Of a stretch of 64,000 nt of DNA, positions 47,395-56,897 are shown piece by piece. Every line of letters begins with the position of its first letter. Positions within the stretch are counted from its first letter, which is position 1. The stretch lies in NCBI GenBank assembly GCA_027484575.1, contig JAIXSQ010000007.1, positions 774,417 to 838,416 of the forward strand, written 5' to 3'. The position numbers and the translations under genes are program-made. The stretch is from Comamonadaceae bacterium (GTDB lineage: Bacteria > Pseudomonadota > Gammaproteobacteria > Burkholderiales > Burkholderiaceae_C). Under the pieces are notes generated by a model. That model did no database searches, was not told where the DNA came from, and saw only the letters and a list, made by a program, of their open reading frames with translations.

Positions 47395-47664
47395 ATGTGG
47401 AAACGTCTGTCCCTGCTGTGGACGCTGGTGCGCGGCGACGCGCGCCAGCTGTGGGCCGCGCTGCGGCATCCGGCCGCGCCCGGCTGGCTCAAGTGGGGCA
47501 CGGCGCTGGTCGCGCTGTACCTGCTGTCGCCGGTGGACCTGGTGCCCGACTGGATCCCGTTCCTGGGCGCCATCGACGACCTGGTGCTGGTGCCGCTGGC
47601 GATCCGCTGGCTGCTCGACCGCCTGCCGCCCGAGCTGGCGCGCACGACCGCGGGGCGCCGCTGA
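47395..47664 (+). CDS. YkvA-family (DUF1232) membrane protein
   Basis: 89 residues with one or two membrane helices and the family motif LYLLSPVDLVPDWIPFLGAIDDLVLV, which contains the DLVPDWIPFLGxxDD core. Function of this family is unknown. Short upstream region has no strong Shine-Dalgarno. It is convergent with the VOC gene, which ends 27 bp downstream. Confidence 0.9.
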   Translation: MWKRLSLLWTLVRGDARQLWAALRHPAAPGWLKWGTALVALYLLSPVDLVPDWIPFLGAIDDLVLVPLAIRWLLDRLPPELARTTAGRR

Positions 47665-47691
47665 ACGGGCCGCGGCGCGGCCCCGTCCCGC

Positions 47692-48120
47692 TCACTTGGC
47701 GAACAGCGAGGCCATTTCCTTGAAGGCCTTGAGCTCGATCGCGTTGCCCGAGGGATCGTGGAAGAACATGGTGGCCTGCTCGCCCACCTCGCCCTTGAAG
47801 CGGATGTAGGGCTCGATCACGAACTTCGTGCCGGCGCCGCGCAGGCGCTCGGCCATCACCTCCCACGCGGCCATGTCCAGCACCACGCCGAAGTGCCGCA
47901 CCGGCACGCCGTGGCCGTCCACCGCGTTGGTCGCGTTGGCGCCGCATTCGGAGGGCGCCAGGTGCGCGACGATCTGGTGGCCGTGGAAGTTGAAGTCGAC
48001 CCACTCGTCGCTGCTGCGGCCCTCGCTGCAGCCGAGCAGTTCGCCGTAGAAGCGGCGCGCCTCGGCCAGGTCGCGCACGGGGAAGGCCAGATGGAACGGG
48101 GGCATGGCGGTGGTGGTCAT
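47692..48120 (-). CDS. VOC-superfamily (glyoxalase/dioxygenase-like) protein
   Basis: 142 residues: two beta-alpha-beta modules with FHLAFPVRDLAEARRFYGELLGC at the start, HFGVVLDMAAW in the middle and MFFHDPSGNAIELKAF near the end. The metal-site positions are suggested by His10, the later His76 and Glu129. It is likely a metal-dependent isomerase or dioxygenase; substrate unknown. ATG 48120 is unambiguous. Confidence 0.9.
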   Translation of the reverse strand: MTTTAMPPFHLAFPVRDLAEARRFYGELLGCSEGRSSDEWVDFNFHGHQIVAHLAPSECGANATNAVDGHGVPVRHFGVVLDMAAWEVMAERLRGAGTKFVIEPYIRFKGEVGEQATMFFHDPSGNAIELKAFKEMASLFAK

Positions 48121-48252
48121 GCCCGTGATTCTGCGGCACCGGGAAGGCCGCGCCGGCCGGGTGTTGCCCGGGGTGCGCGCCGCACGCCGGCGCGTGCTTC
48201 GTCGTTCCGGCCAAAGCCGCAACCCGGTGACTTTCAGACGCCCCAAACGGCG

Positions 48253-48278
48253 AAGGCCGGCACTTGCGTGCCGGCCTT
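48253..48278 (-). terminator. Stem-loop terminator after tRNA-Leu
   Basis: A perfect 11-bp stem (AAGGCCGGCAC / GTGCCGGCCTT) with a 4-nt loop lies directly downstream of the tRNA on the minus strand. The minus-strand tail is CGCCGTTTG, so the T-run is weak; the plus-strand tail is richer in T. The location immediately after the tRNA 3' end favours use as its terminator. Confidence 0.6.
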
Positions 48279-48284
48279 CTTGTG

Positions 48285-48369
<85 letters not shown>

Positions 48370-48447
48370 TTTCAGGAGCCTTGCAGTATACACAACGGCA
48401 GGGCCTTCCCGACGAGCCGCGCGCGAAAAGTTGCGGTGCGCACCCTG

Positions 48448-48475
48448 AAAAAAAGCGCCCGGGGTCACCGGGCGC
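48448..48475 (-). terminator. Rho-independent terminator of the Bug-type gene
   Basis: On the minus strand an 8-bp stem GCGCCCGG / CCGGGCGC with a 5-nt loop is followed by seven T residues. It lies about 117 nt after the stop of the solute-binding protein gene (stop at 48592) and before tRNA-Leu, so it separates the two transcripts. Confidence 0.85.
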
Positions 48476-48591
48476 AAGGGTTCCAAGGAGAAGGGAACCG
48501 AGAGGAGAACTTGCAGCTGGATCATGGCGCCGCGGCCACGCCGCGATGCCGCGAACAACGCCGTCAGTTCTGCCCATCTCGCGCGTTCACC

Positions 48592-49611
48592 TCAGGCCCC
48601 CTCGGGCCGCACGCCGGCGCGCGCGATCACCGGCTGCCAGCGGGCGCGCTCCTCGCGGATCCAGGCGGCGAACTGCGCCGCGCTGTTGCCCACGGCCAGC
48701 GCGGTCTCGGCCCCCAGCTTGTCGGCCACGGTGGTGCTGCGCACCGCGCGCACGGCCTCGGCCTCCAGCCGCTCGAGCTGCGCGCGCGGCTGCGAGCGCG
48801 GGGCGAGCAGGCCGTACCACTGCGTCATCTCGAAGCCCTTCCAGCCCTGCTCGGCCACCGTCGGCACGTCGGGCAGCTGGGGCAGCCGCTGCGCGGTGCC
48901 GGTGGCGATGCAGCGCAGCTTGCCGGCACGGATGAACGACAGCAGCGCGGGCGCGCCGACCGAGGCGGCCTGCAGGCGCCCGGCCATCAGGTCGGCCAGC
49001 ATCGGGCCGGTGCCGCGGTAGGGCACGTGCACGACAAAGGTGTTGGTGGCCATCTTCAGGTACTCCATCGCCAGGTGGCCGGCGCTGCCGTTGCCGGCCG
49101 AGCCGTAGTTCAGCTGGCCCGGGCGCGCGCGGGCCAGGGCCACGAACTCGCGCAGGTCGCGCACCGGCAGGTCGGGATGCACCACGTACAGGCTGGGCAC
49201 CTTGGACAGCAGCGTCAGCGGCGCGAAGTCGCGCTCGGCGTCGTAGGGCAGCTTCGGGAAGATGAAGGGATTGACCGCCAGCGTGCCGATGTGGCCCAGC
49301 ACCAGCGTGTGCTGGTCGGTGGCATGGGCGACCTCCTGCATCGCGATGTTGCCGGCGGCGCCCGGCTTGTTCTCCACGTAGACGTTCTGGCCCAGCCCGC
49401 GGCCCATCTCGGTGGCGACGGCACGGGCGACGATCTCGGAGCTGCCGCCCGGCGCGAAGGGCACCACCAGCCGCAGCGGGCGGCTGGGCCAGTCGGCCGC
49501 GCGGGCCGCCAGCGGCCAGGGCGCCGCGGCGGCGGCCAGCGCGCCGAGCGCGGCGCGACGGGAGACGGGATGCAGGGAATCGGGCAGGCGACGGTCGATG
49601 GGCGCGGGCAC
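48592..49611 (-). CDS. Bug/TctC-family tripartite tricarboxylate transporter substrate-binding protein
   Basis: 339 residues. The signal region contains twin Arg (SRRAALGALAAAAAP) and ends near ARAAD. The mature protein matches Bug family: WPSRPLRLVVPFAPGGSSEIVAR, NYGSAGNGSAGHLAMEYLK, VPYRGTGPML and the closing RARWQPVIARAGV. It binds a carboxylate in the periplasm, but its membrane partners (TctA/TctB) are not present. Such orphan Bug proteins are abundant in Burkholderiales. The ligand is unknown. Confidence 0.9.
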   Translation of the reverse strand: MPAPIDRRLPDSLHPVSRRAALGALAAAAAPWPLAARAADWPSRPLRLVVPFAPGGSSEIVARAVATEMGRGLGQNVYVENKPGAAGNIAMQEVAHATDQHTLVLGHIGTLAVNPFIFPKLPYDAERDFAPLTLLSKVPSLYVVHPDLPVRDLREFVALARARPGQLNYGSAGNGSAGHLAMEYLKMATNTFVVHVPYRGTGPMLADLMAGRLQAASVGAPALLSFIRAGKLRCIATGTAQRLPQLPDVPTVAEQGWKGFEMTQWYGLLAPRSQPRAQLERLEAEAVRAVRSTTVADKLGAETALAVGNSAAQFAAWIREERARWQPVIARAGVRPEGA

Positions 49612-49719
49612 GGGGCTCTCCGGAACGTGGATGCGCCGATGCTGGCCCCCGGGGCTGTCAGGCCGCTGTCACCCGGGTGCGGCGGGGCCGCCGCGCTTGC
49701 GCCACACTCCTGCCCCGCC

Positions 49720-50388
<669 letters not shown>

Positions 50389-50422
50389 GCGGCCGGCCCG
50401 TCCCGCAGCGGCCGCTGCGCCG

Positions 50423-50830
50423 TCAGTGCCGCGGGTCCGCGGGATTGGCGGCACCCGGGGGCATCGGCGGCTCGATGGCCGAGGTCAGGTCCTCCAGGGG
50501 CGCGGTCTTGGGCAGGTGGGCATAGAAGCCCGAGGCCCGCGTGCGGGCCCGGTCGGCCGGCGCGCTGTAGCCGCTCCAGGCGATCAGGCGCGTGCCCGGC
50601 GAACTCTCGTGGAACAGCGCGGCGGTGGCGAAGCCGTCGATCTCGGGCATGCCCAGGTCGAGCACCGCCACGTCGGGCCGCAGCGCGCGCGCGGCCTCGG
50701 CGGCCTCGCGCCCGTTCGCGAACGCGTGCACCGAATGGCCGAGCAACTCGAGCAGCTGCGCCAGCGTGTACGACGCGTCCGGGTTGTCGTCGACCACGAA
50801 CACCCGCAACGGGACAGTGACTTCGAACAT
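50423..50830 (-). CDS. Single-domain response regulator
   Basis: 135 residues, one receiver domain: VFVVDDNPDASYTL (acidic pocket), phospho-Asp in VAVLDLGMPEIDG, the Ser/Thr in WSGYS and the Lys in LPKTAP. No DNA-binding domain. ATG 50830 is chosen because the receiver strand starts at once. It lies divergent from the hybrid kinase at 50940 with 109 bp between them, so the pair probably forms one phosphorelay. Confidence 0.9.
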   Translation of the reverse strand: MFEVTVPLRVFVVDDNPDASYTLAQLLELLGHSVHAFANGREAAEAARALRPDVAVLDLGMPEIDGFATAALFHESSPGTRLIAWSGYSAPADRARTRASGFYAHLPKTAPLEDLTSAIEPPMPPGAANPADPRH

Positions 50831-50939
50831 GGGTGCGAGCATCGCAGCGATGCGGGCGCGGGCCTGTAGTCGCAGGTCGCGCGCGCCCCGCAAACCAGTC
50901 CTTCGGACCTATAGTGACGAGCCGCCTCCGGCCATCACC

Positions 50940-53900
50940 ATGACGCCGCCCCTCACCGACGATGCCCGCGTGAACGCAACGGCGGTGCCCATCGGCTGGG
51001 AGTCCACGCCGCTCGGCCCGCCGGGCGCCTGGCCGGTGGAGCTGGCGGTGCTGGCGCAGCTGGTGGCCGGCGACCGGCAGCCCGCCGCGCTGGCCTGGGG
51101 GCCGCAGCTGCTGGTGCTCTACAACGACGCCTGGTCGCGCTGCCTCGCGCCCGGCCAGCACCCCCGCCTGCTGGGCCGTCCCCTGGCCGAGACCTGGGCC
51201 GGGCTGGGTCCCGGCTGCGAGCCGCTGCTGCCGCGCGTGCTCGCCGGCGAACCGCAGCGCCTGGATGCGCCGCCGCTGTGCCGCGAAGGCCCGTGCAGCG
51301 CCCGCCTGCAGCCGGCACGCGACGCGCAGGGCCGCGTGCAGGGCGTGCTGCTGCAGCTGCAGCCGGCCGCGCTGCCCGAGCCGCTGCGCTCGCGCTGGGC
51401 CATCCACCAGGCCCTGGTGCAGAGCATGGACGAGGGCTACTGCGTGGTGCGCGTGCTGTGCGGGGACGACGGGGCCGCGCGCGACTGGATCTTCGTGGAC
51501 ACCAACCCCGCCTTCGCGCAGCACGCGGGCGTCGCGGGCAACGTCGTGGGGCGGCGCGCCAGCGAGGTGCTGCGCCGGCTGGAGCCGCGCTGGCTCGAGA
51601 TCGTCGGCCGCGTGGCCGGCGCGCTGCGCCCCGAGCGCTTCGTCGAGCACTCCGACGTGCTGGGCCGCTGGTTCGACGCCTATGCCTTCCCCATCCCCGG
51701 CAGTGCCGGGCTGGTGGGCATCGTGCTCACGGACATCAGCGGCGAGCGCCGCCTGCTCGATGCCGAGCGGCGCGCGCGGGCGCGGCTCGAGTCCGTGTTC
51801 GCCACCATGGGCGACGCGCTCGTGCTGCTCGACCGCGACTGGACCATCACCGGCGCCAACCCCGCCGCCGAGCGGCTGCTGGGCATCGCACGGCCCGAGC
51901 TGGTGGGCCGGCCGTTCTGGCCCGCGTGGCCGCGGCTGGAGGGCAGCGGCGCCCAGCCCGACCTGCACGCCGCGATGGCTGGCGGCATGCCGCGGCTCAT
52001 CGAGCTGCACGACGCGCAGGCCGGCCAGTGGCTGGAGCTGCGCGCCTTCCCCAGCCCCGAGGGCCTGGCGCTGTACGCCCGCGACATCACCGACCGGCGC
52101 CAGCGCGAGGCCGCGCTGCAGGTCAGCCAGGCCCGGCTGCAGGCCATCCTCGACCACACGCCGGCCGCGGTGTTCCTCAAGGACCGCGACGGCCGCTACG
52201 TCTACGCCAACCCGGCCGCGCTGCAGGTGCTGGGCCTGCCCCCCGCGCAGGTGCTCGGGCGGCGCGACGTGCAGCTCTTTCCCCCCGCGCTGTGCGCAGG
52301 CATCGAGGCGACCGACCGGGCGGCCTGGGAGGACGGCCAGCCGGTGCAGTTCCGCGACCGCATCGCCACCGCGCAGGGCGAGCGCTGGTTCATCGCGGTC
52401 AAGTTCGTGCTGCGCGGCCTGGCCGGCGACAGCCCGGACCTGCTGTGCGGCATCTCGGTGGACATCAGCGCCGAGCAGCTGGCACGCGAGCAGCTCGAGC
52501 GGCAGGCGCACGAGCTGCACATCGCCCAGGACCGGCTGGCCATCGCGCTGGAGGCCGGCCGCATGGGCGTGTGGGACTGGGACGTGGCCAGCGGCCGCGC
52601 CCACTGGAATCCCGGCATGTACGAGCTGCTGGACCTGCCGCCCGGCGAAGGGCTGGCCGACATCGGCGCGCTGCGCGAGCGCGTGCACCCGGACGACCGC
52701 CCGGTGTGGGAGGCCGCCAACGCCCGCGCGCTGGCCCAGGGCGGCGAGTTCCACCTGGAGTTCCGGCTGCTGCTGCCCGACGGCCGCGTGCGCTGGCTGG
52801 TGGGCCGGGGCCGCGCCGTGGGCGACGGCAGCAGCGCGCCGGGGGGCACGCCCCAGCGCATGCTGGGCGTCAACTACGACGTGACCGCCTGGCGCGAGGC
52901 CGAGGCGCGGCTGCAGCAGATGGACCGCCGCCGCAACGAGTTCCTCGCCATGCTCGCGCACGAGCTGCGCAACCCGCTCGCGCCGCTGACCAACGCGGTC
53001 ACGGTGCTCGAGCGCACGCTGGAGGACCGCGAGCGCCACCAGCCGATGCTGGCCATCGCGCGGCGCCAGATCGCGCAGCTGGCGCGGCTGGTGGACGACC
53101 TGCTGGAGGTCTCGCGCGTCACCCAGGGCCGCATCGAGCTGCGCAAGGAGCGGCTGCAGGTCTTCCAGGCCGTGCTGCCGGCGCTGGAGACGGTGCGCGA
53201 GGCGGCACGCGAGCAGGGCCAGCAGCTGACCTTCGACGTGCCTCCCGGGCTGGAGCTCGAGGCAGACCCGGCGCGGCTTGTGCAGGTGCTGGCCAACCTG
53301 CTGAACAACGCGGTGAAGTACACGCCGGCCGGCGGGCACATCCACCTGTCGGCGCGCGCCGACGAGGCCGCGCGCATGGCGGTGTTCGAGGTCGCCGACG
53401 ACGGCCTGGGGATCGATGCGGACCTGCTGCCGCGCGTGTTCGATCTGTTCTCGCAGGGCACCACCACGCTGGACCGCGCCCGCGGCGGCCTGGGCATCGG
53501 CCTGTCGCTGGTCAAGCGGCTGGTCGAGCTGCACGACGGCAGCGTCGCCGCGGCCAGCGCCGGGCCGGGCCACGGCTCGACCTTCACCGTGCGGCTGCCG
53601 CTGGCCGAGCGGCGCGCGCCCGAGCGCACGCTGCCGGCCGGGCCGCCCGAGGCCGCGCTGCCGCCCACCGACGTGCTGCTGGTCGACGACAACCTCGACG
53701 CGGCGCGCACGCTGGCGCTGCTGCTGCGGGCCGACGGCCATGCGGTGCGGCTCGCGCACGACGGCGAGGCGGCGCTGGCGCTGGCGGACGCGCAGCCCCC
53801 CGCGCTGGTGCTGCTGGACATCGGGCTGCCGGGCCTGGACGGCTACGAGGTGGCGCGGCGGCTGCGCGCCCGGCGGGCCACGCGCGATGCGGCGATCGTG

Positions 53901-54044
53901 GCCATCAGCGGCTATGGCCAGGCGGCCGACCGGGCACGTGGGCGCGCCGCGGGCTTCGACGCCCACCTGACCAAGCCGGTCGACCTGCAGACGGTCTACG
54001 CGGCGGCGCGGCGCGTTCTGGCGCAGCGGCGGCCGCCCGCCTGA
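50940..54044 (+). CDS. Multi-PAS hybrid sensor histidine kinase with receiver
   Basis: 1034 residues, no membrane helix seen. An N-terminal GAF/PAS-like region (WESTPLGPPGAWP typical of soluble bacterial hybrid kinases) is followed by PAS domains at about 150-260, 280-395, 405-520 and 530-650. The kinase core has phospho-His in FLAMLAHELRNPLAPL, NLLNNAVKYTPAGG and GGLGIGLSLVKRL. The receiver has LLVDDNLDAARTL with Asp in VLLDIGLPGLDGYE and Lys in AHLTKPVD. The soluble nature suggests a cytoplasmic signal such as redox or light. Divergent from the single-domain regulator. Confidence 0.9.
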   Translation: MTPPLTDDARVNATAVPIGWESTPLGPPGAWPVELAVLAQLVAGDRQPAALAWGPQLLVLYNDAWSRCLAPGQHPRLLGRPLAETWAGLGPGCEPLLPRVLAGEPQRLDAPPLCREGPCSARLQPARDAQGRVQGVLLQLQPAALPEPLRSRWAIHQALVQSMDEGYCVVRVLCGDDGAARDWIFVDTNPAFAQHAGVAGNVVGRRASEVLRRLEPRWLEIVGRVAGALRPERFVEHSDVLGRWFDAYAFPIPGSAGLVGIVLTDISGERRLLDAERRARARLESVFATMGDALVLLDRDWTITGANPAAERLLGIARPELVGRPFWPAWPRLEGSGAQPDLHAAMAGGMPRLIELHDAQAGQWLELRAFPSPEGLALYARDITDRRQREAALQVSQARLQAILDHTPAAVFLKDRDGRYVYANPAALQVLGLPPAQVLGRRDVQLFPPALCAGIEATDRAAWEDGQPVQFRDRIATAQGERWFIAVKFVLRGLAGDSPDLLCGISVDISAEQLAREQLERQAHELHIAQDRLAIALEAGRMGVWDWDVASGRAHWNPGMYELLDLPPGEGLADIGALRERVHPDDRPVWEAANARALAQGGEFHLEFRLLLPDGRVRWLVGRGRAVGDGSSAPGGTPQRMLGVNYDVTAWREAEARLQQMDRRRNEFLAMLAHELRNPLAPLTNAVTVLERTLEDRERHQPMLAIARRQIAQLARLVDDLLEVSRVTQGRIELRKERLQVFQAVLPALETVREAAREQGQQLTFDVPPGLELEADPARLVQVLANLLNNAVKYTPAGGHIHLSARADEAARMAVFEVADDGLGIDADLLPRVFDLFSQGTTTLDRARGGLGIGLSLVKRLVELHDGSVAAASAGPGHGSTFTVRLPLAERRAPERTLPAGPPEAALPPTDVLLVDDNLDAARTLALLLRADGHAVRLAHDGEAALALADAQPPALVLLDIGLPGLDGYEVARRLRARRATRDAAIVAISGYGQAADRARGRAAGFDAHLTKPVDLQTVYAAARRVLAQRRPPA

Positions 54045-54069
54045 GGCGGGGCCCGCAACCCCGGGGCGC

Positions 54070-54732
54070 TCAGGCCTTCTTCGCCGCCGCGGCCGAGGCT
54101 GCCTTGCGGTCGGCGGCCACCTTCTGCGCGCTGGGCCGGCTGCCCACCAGCGCCATGTAGGGCTTGAGGTCCAGGCCGCCGGCGGCCAGCAGGTCCTCGC
54201 CGTACGCCGCCTTGGTCGCCATCGACACCAGCGGCAGGCTCACCCAGGCGGCGCAATCGGCCAGGGTGAAGGCCTCGCCGGCGATGTAGGGCGAGAACCT
54301 GGCCAGCTGCCGGAAGGCCTGGATGCGCGACTCGAGGTCGCGGCGGATGCGCGCCAGGTTGGACTCGGACAGCGCCGGCTGCCCGAAGAAGGCCATGCCG
54401 TACAGCTGGCGCGCGGTCATCTCCAGGTGCCAGTCGACGAAGGTCGCCAGTTCCCGCACCTTGGCGGCCTCGTACGCGTCGGCCGGCAGCAGGGCCGGCT
54501 GCGGGTGCGTGGCCTCGATCCACTCGACGATCACGCTGCTCTCGCACAGCGTGCGGCCGTCCTCCAGCCGCACGAACGGGATCTTGGCCAGCGGCGAGGC
54601 CGCGCGCACCGCCGGGTCGGTGCTGCCGGTGGCCGTGTAGACCTCCTCGAACGGAACGCCCTTCTCGAGCAGGGCGAGCTTGACCTTGTTGTAGTAGTTC
54701 GAGACGGCGAAGCCGTGCAGGGCCAGGGTCAT
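54070..54732 (-). CDS. Glutathione S-transferase family protein
   Basis: 220 residues: thioredoxin-like N-domain with FAVSNYYNKVKLALLEKGVPFEE, AKIPFVRLEDGRTLCESSVIVE (the glutathione-binding SxxI patch), then a helical C-domain with FTLADCAAWV. The catalytic Ser/Tyr is near SNYYNK. ATG 54732 gives the correct N-terminus; upstream frame is not typical. The tail is unusually Ala/Lys-rich (KAASAAAAKKA). It is separate in sequence from the GST at 1745-2431. Confidence 0.9.
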   Translation of the reverse strand: MTLALHGFAVSNYYNKVKLALLEKGVPFEEVYTATGSTDPAVRAASPLAKIPFVRLEDGRTLCESSVIVEWIEATHPQPALLPADAYEAAKVRELATFVDWHLEMTARQLYGMAFFGQPALSESNLARIRRDLESRIQAFRQLARFSPYIAGEAFTLADCAAWVSLPLVSMATKAAYGEDLLAAGGLDLKPYMALVGSRPSAQKVAADRKAASAAAAKKA

Positions 54733-54889
54733 GGGAGGTCTCCGGGAGGTGGACGTGTGGGCGCGCAGTGTAGGCAGGGCCGCGGGCGGGCCCTGGCACG
54801 CGCGCGACTGCGCGCCACCTGGCCGGCACCCGTCCGAATCGCCCGCAGGGCTAGGCAATCCGCGCCTTCAACGGCGAGCCTGCGCTGCC

Positions 54890-54895
54890 GACAAT
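54890..54895 (+). promoter_or_regulatory. Candidate -10 element (GACAAT) near a small membrane gene
   Basis: GACAAT ends 9 nt before ATG 54905; TTCAAC at 54867-54872 is 17 bp upstream of it and is a weak -35. No Shine-Dalgarno lies in the 9 nt. Confidence 0.45.
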
Positions 54896-54904
54896 GCGCG
54901 GCCC

Positions 54905-55096
54905 ATGCGCACCGTCTCCCCTGCCCCCGCCGAACTGGCCGACGCCGCCGCCACCGCCGGGGACGCGCGCATGGACGACGACTTCCTGCGCCAGGACAAC
55001 GCGCTGGTCGCCGTGCTGCGCTGGGCCTGGCTGGCCGTGCTGGCCTGGGTGGCGGTGATCGCCCTGGTGCGCTGGGCCTGGGCCGCATGGGCCTGA
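54905..55096 (+). CDS. Small single-span membrane protein, hypothetical
   Basis: 63 residues: a soluble acidic N-terminus (about 1-35, ARMDDDFLRQDNALV) and one Trp-rich membrane helix (about 40-62, LRWAWLAVLAWVAVIALVRW). It overlaps the following papain-like peptidase gene by ten bases in another frame, so the two are likely co-translated. No family is recognised; it could anchor or assist the peptidase. Confidence 0.65.
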   Translation: MRTVSPAPAELADAAATAGDARMDDDFLRQDNALVAVLRWAWLAVLAWVAVIALVRWAWAAWA

Positions 55097-55755
55097 GGAC
55101 GCGCCGCCGCCTGGCGGCGCTGGGCGCGGCCTGGCTCGCCGCCGCCGGTGCGGTGCTGCCGGCCCGGGCGGCAGGATCCGCTCCAGCCAACGCCTGCAGC
55201 GCCGCCGCCGAGTCGCCGCGCCTGCTGCGCTGCGTGCACGGGCTGCCCAGCCAGGCGGTGCTGCCGCTGCTGCAGCGCCAGCGCGCCAGCCGCTGGTGCT
55301 GGGCCGCGGCCCTGAGCATGGCGCTGCGGCCGCTGGGCATCGAGGCGAGCCAGGAGGCCCTGGTGCGCCTGTGGTACGGCAGCGCGGTCAACCAGGCGCT
55401 GGAGCTGGCCCACCTGCCCCGGCTGCTCGATCGCGAGTGGCGCGACGGCCAGGGACGGCCGGTGCGGCTGCAAGCGGTCCCCGTGGCCGCGGACGCGGCC
55501 GGGCTGATGGCCCCGGGCGTGCTGGACGACCTGGGCGACGGCCGCCTGCCCCTGGTGGCCCTGGCGGGCCACCTGGTCGTGCTGACCGAGGTGCTGTGGG
55601 AACGCCAGGCCGACGGCACGGCCACGCTGCTGCGGGCGGTGGTGGCCGACCCGGCCGCGGCCGACGGGCTGCGCAACCTGCGCCCCGAGGAGGCCGCCAC
55701 GGCCCGCGTGCTGCGTCTGCAGCCGATGGTGCAGTCGGTGGCCGCCGCGCCCTGA
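55087..55755 (+). CDS. Papain-like cysteine peptidase, exported
   Basis: 222 residues: signal peptide to about ARAAG, then a C39/papain-like domain. The nucleophile Cys71 lies in SRWCWAAALSM, preceded by Gln63 (LLQRQRASRW) in the oxyanion position; His162 is in ALAGHLVVLTEV and Asp188 in VVADPAAA. These fit a Cys-His-Asp triad. A processing role, cutting a peptide or envelope protein, is likely; the overlap with a small membrane gene suggests a partner. Whether it is a bacteriocin-type C39 or a general peptidase is not clear. Confidence 0.75.
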   Translation: MGLRTRRRLAALGAAWLAAAGAVLPARAAGSAPANACSAAAESPRLLRCVHGLPSQAVLPLLQRQRASRWCWAAALSMALRPLGIEASQEALVRLWYGSAVNQALELAHLPRLLDREWRDGQGRPVRLQAVPVAADAAGLMAPGVLDDLGDGRLPLVALAGHLVVLTEVLWERQADGTATLLRAVVADPAAADGLRNLRPEEAATARVLRLQPMVQSVAAAP

Positions 55756-55776
55756 GGCGGCGGCAACGCGTGCGCC

Positions 55777-56511
55777 TCAGGCCGCGCGCGCGTCCAGGGC
55801 GGCTTGCATCAGGCCCAGCATGCGGTCGACCTGCACCGGCTTGGGCATCCAGACCACGTTGGGCGGCAGGCCGCCATCCCGCGCGACGGCATCGGGCGAC
55901 AGCGCGCTCAGCGCCACCACGCGCACGTGGCGGTATTCGGGCTTGACGTGCAGCCACCAGGCCAGGCGGAAGCCGTCCACAGGCATGCTCAGGTCGGTGA
56001 TGACGATGTCCGGCGGCTCCAGCTGCTGCAGCACCGCGACGGCCTGCGTGGTGTCGCCGGCGGTGCAGATGCGCGCGTCGGGATGCGCGTGCCCCACCAG
56101 GTGCTTCAGAAAGGTCAGCATGACCAGGTCATCGTCGACCAGCAGCACCCGCAGCGGCCCGTCCTGCGGCAGGGCGGCGGTGAAGGTCGTGCCGCCGGCC
56201 GCGACACTGGCCGGGGCCCGGACGACCGGCAGCGGGGCGGACCGGGCGGCAGGCTCCCACGACCGCGGCGGCTCCGGCGCCGGTGCCGGTGCGCGCGGCT
56301 TGACCGCCAGTTCGTGCTGCAGCGCGATGACCGACTCGCGCAGGATGCGGCGGTGGCCGCCTGGCGTGCGGATCGCCTGCAGGCGTCCCGACTCGATCAT
56401 CCGGTACAGGGTGGTGCGGGCCACGCCCAGCATCTGGCCGGCCATGCCGATGCTGACGTACAGCGGCACGATGCTTCGCGCGGTCTCCGGGCGGGTGGCG
56501 AGTGCGGGCAT
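55777..56511 (-). CDS. Transcription regulator: N-terminal excisionase/MerR-type HTH then C-terminal receiver
   Basis: 244 residues. The HTH (about 17-60) reads VSIGMAGQMLGVARTTLYRM with the TPGGHRR wing. After a Pro/Ala linker, the receiver (about 118-244) has VLLVDDDLVMLTF, phospho-Asp in IVITDLSMPVDG, the Ser/Thr in ALSALSPD and a Lys in WMPKPVQ. The order is the reverse of usual response regulators. The ATG lies within TGATG overlapping the upstream stop; a GTG at 56514 is also possible. It is a paralogue of the protein at 57275-57892. The kinase that phosphorylates it is unknown. Confidence 0.85.
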   Translation of the reverse strand: MPALATRPETARSIVPLYVSIGMAGQMLGVARTTLYRMIESGRLQAIRTPGGHRRILRESVIALQHELAVKPRAPAPAPEPPRSWEPAARSAPLPVVRAPASVAAGGTTFTAALPQDGPLRVLLVDDDLVMLTFLKHLVGHAHPDARICTAGDTTQAVAVLQQLEPPDIVITDLSMPVDGFRLAWWLHVKPEYRHVRVVALSALSPDAVARDGGLPPNVVWMPKPVQVDRMLGLMQAALDARAA

Positions 56512-56897
56512 CACGCGGCCTCCGACGGGGTGGACAGCGGGCCGTAGGCCAGCACCAGCGCATGCTCGACCGTGTCCAGCTCGCGCTCGGCGAGCGTCAC
56601 GATGTCCAGGCGCGAGACGCGCCGCATCAGGAAGGCGTGCTCGGCGGCCGACAGCGCGTCGAGGGCGCGTTCCGCGGCGACGAGCTGCAGCGCGCCTCGC
56701 AGCCGCACCAGCTGGTTCTGGAAGGCGGCCGCGGATTCGCGCGCGGTGCGCGCGAGGTCGCGCCGCAGCGCCGGCGCCTGGGTGAGGAAGGCGACGGCGA
56801 TCTCGCGCCGCAGGGGCTCGACGTCGTCGAGCCAGCCGGCCGGTGGCTGGGGGCTGAGGACCGGCGCCGTCGGGCTGAAGGAAGAACGGAGGTTCAT
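56511..56897 (-). CDS. Helical protein, hypothetical, coupled to the HTH-receiver gene
   Basis: 128 residues, all-helical by composition: LRREIAVAFLTQAPALRRDLARTA and AERALDALSAAEHAFLMRRVSRLD. No HxLKG-type motif, so it is not a recognisable Hpt. ATG 56897 has GGAGG just upstream on the minus strand. It overlaps the HTH-receiver gene at TGATG. A role in regulating that protein is inferred from coupling only. Confidence 0.65.
   Translation of the reverse strand: MNLRSSFSPTAPVLSPQPPAGWLDDVEPLRREIAVAFLTQAPALRRDLARTARESAAAFQNQLVRLRGALQLVAAERALDALSAAEHAFLMRRVSRLDIVTLAERELDTVEHALVLAYGPLSTPSEAA

Noticed and set aside
48253..48278. Considered as a plus-strand terminator
   Set aside because: No plus-strand gene ends just upstream; the position directly after tRNA-Leu favours the minus strand.
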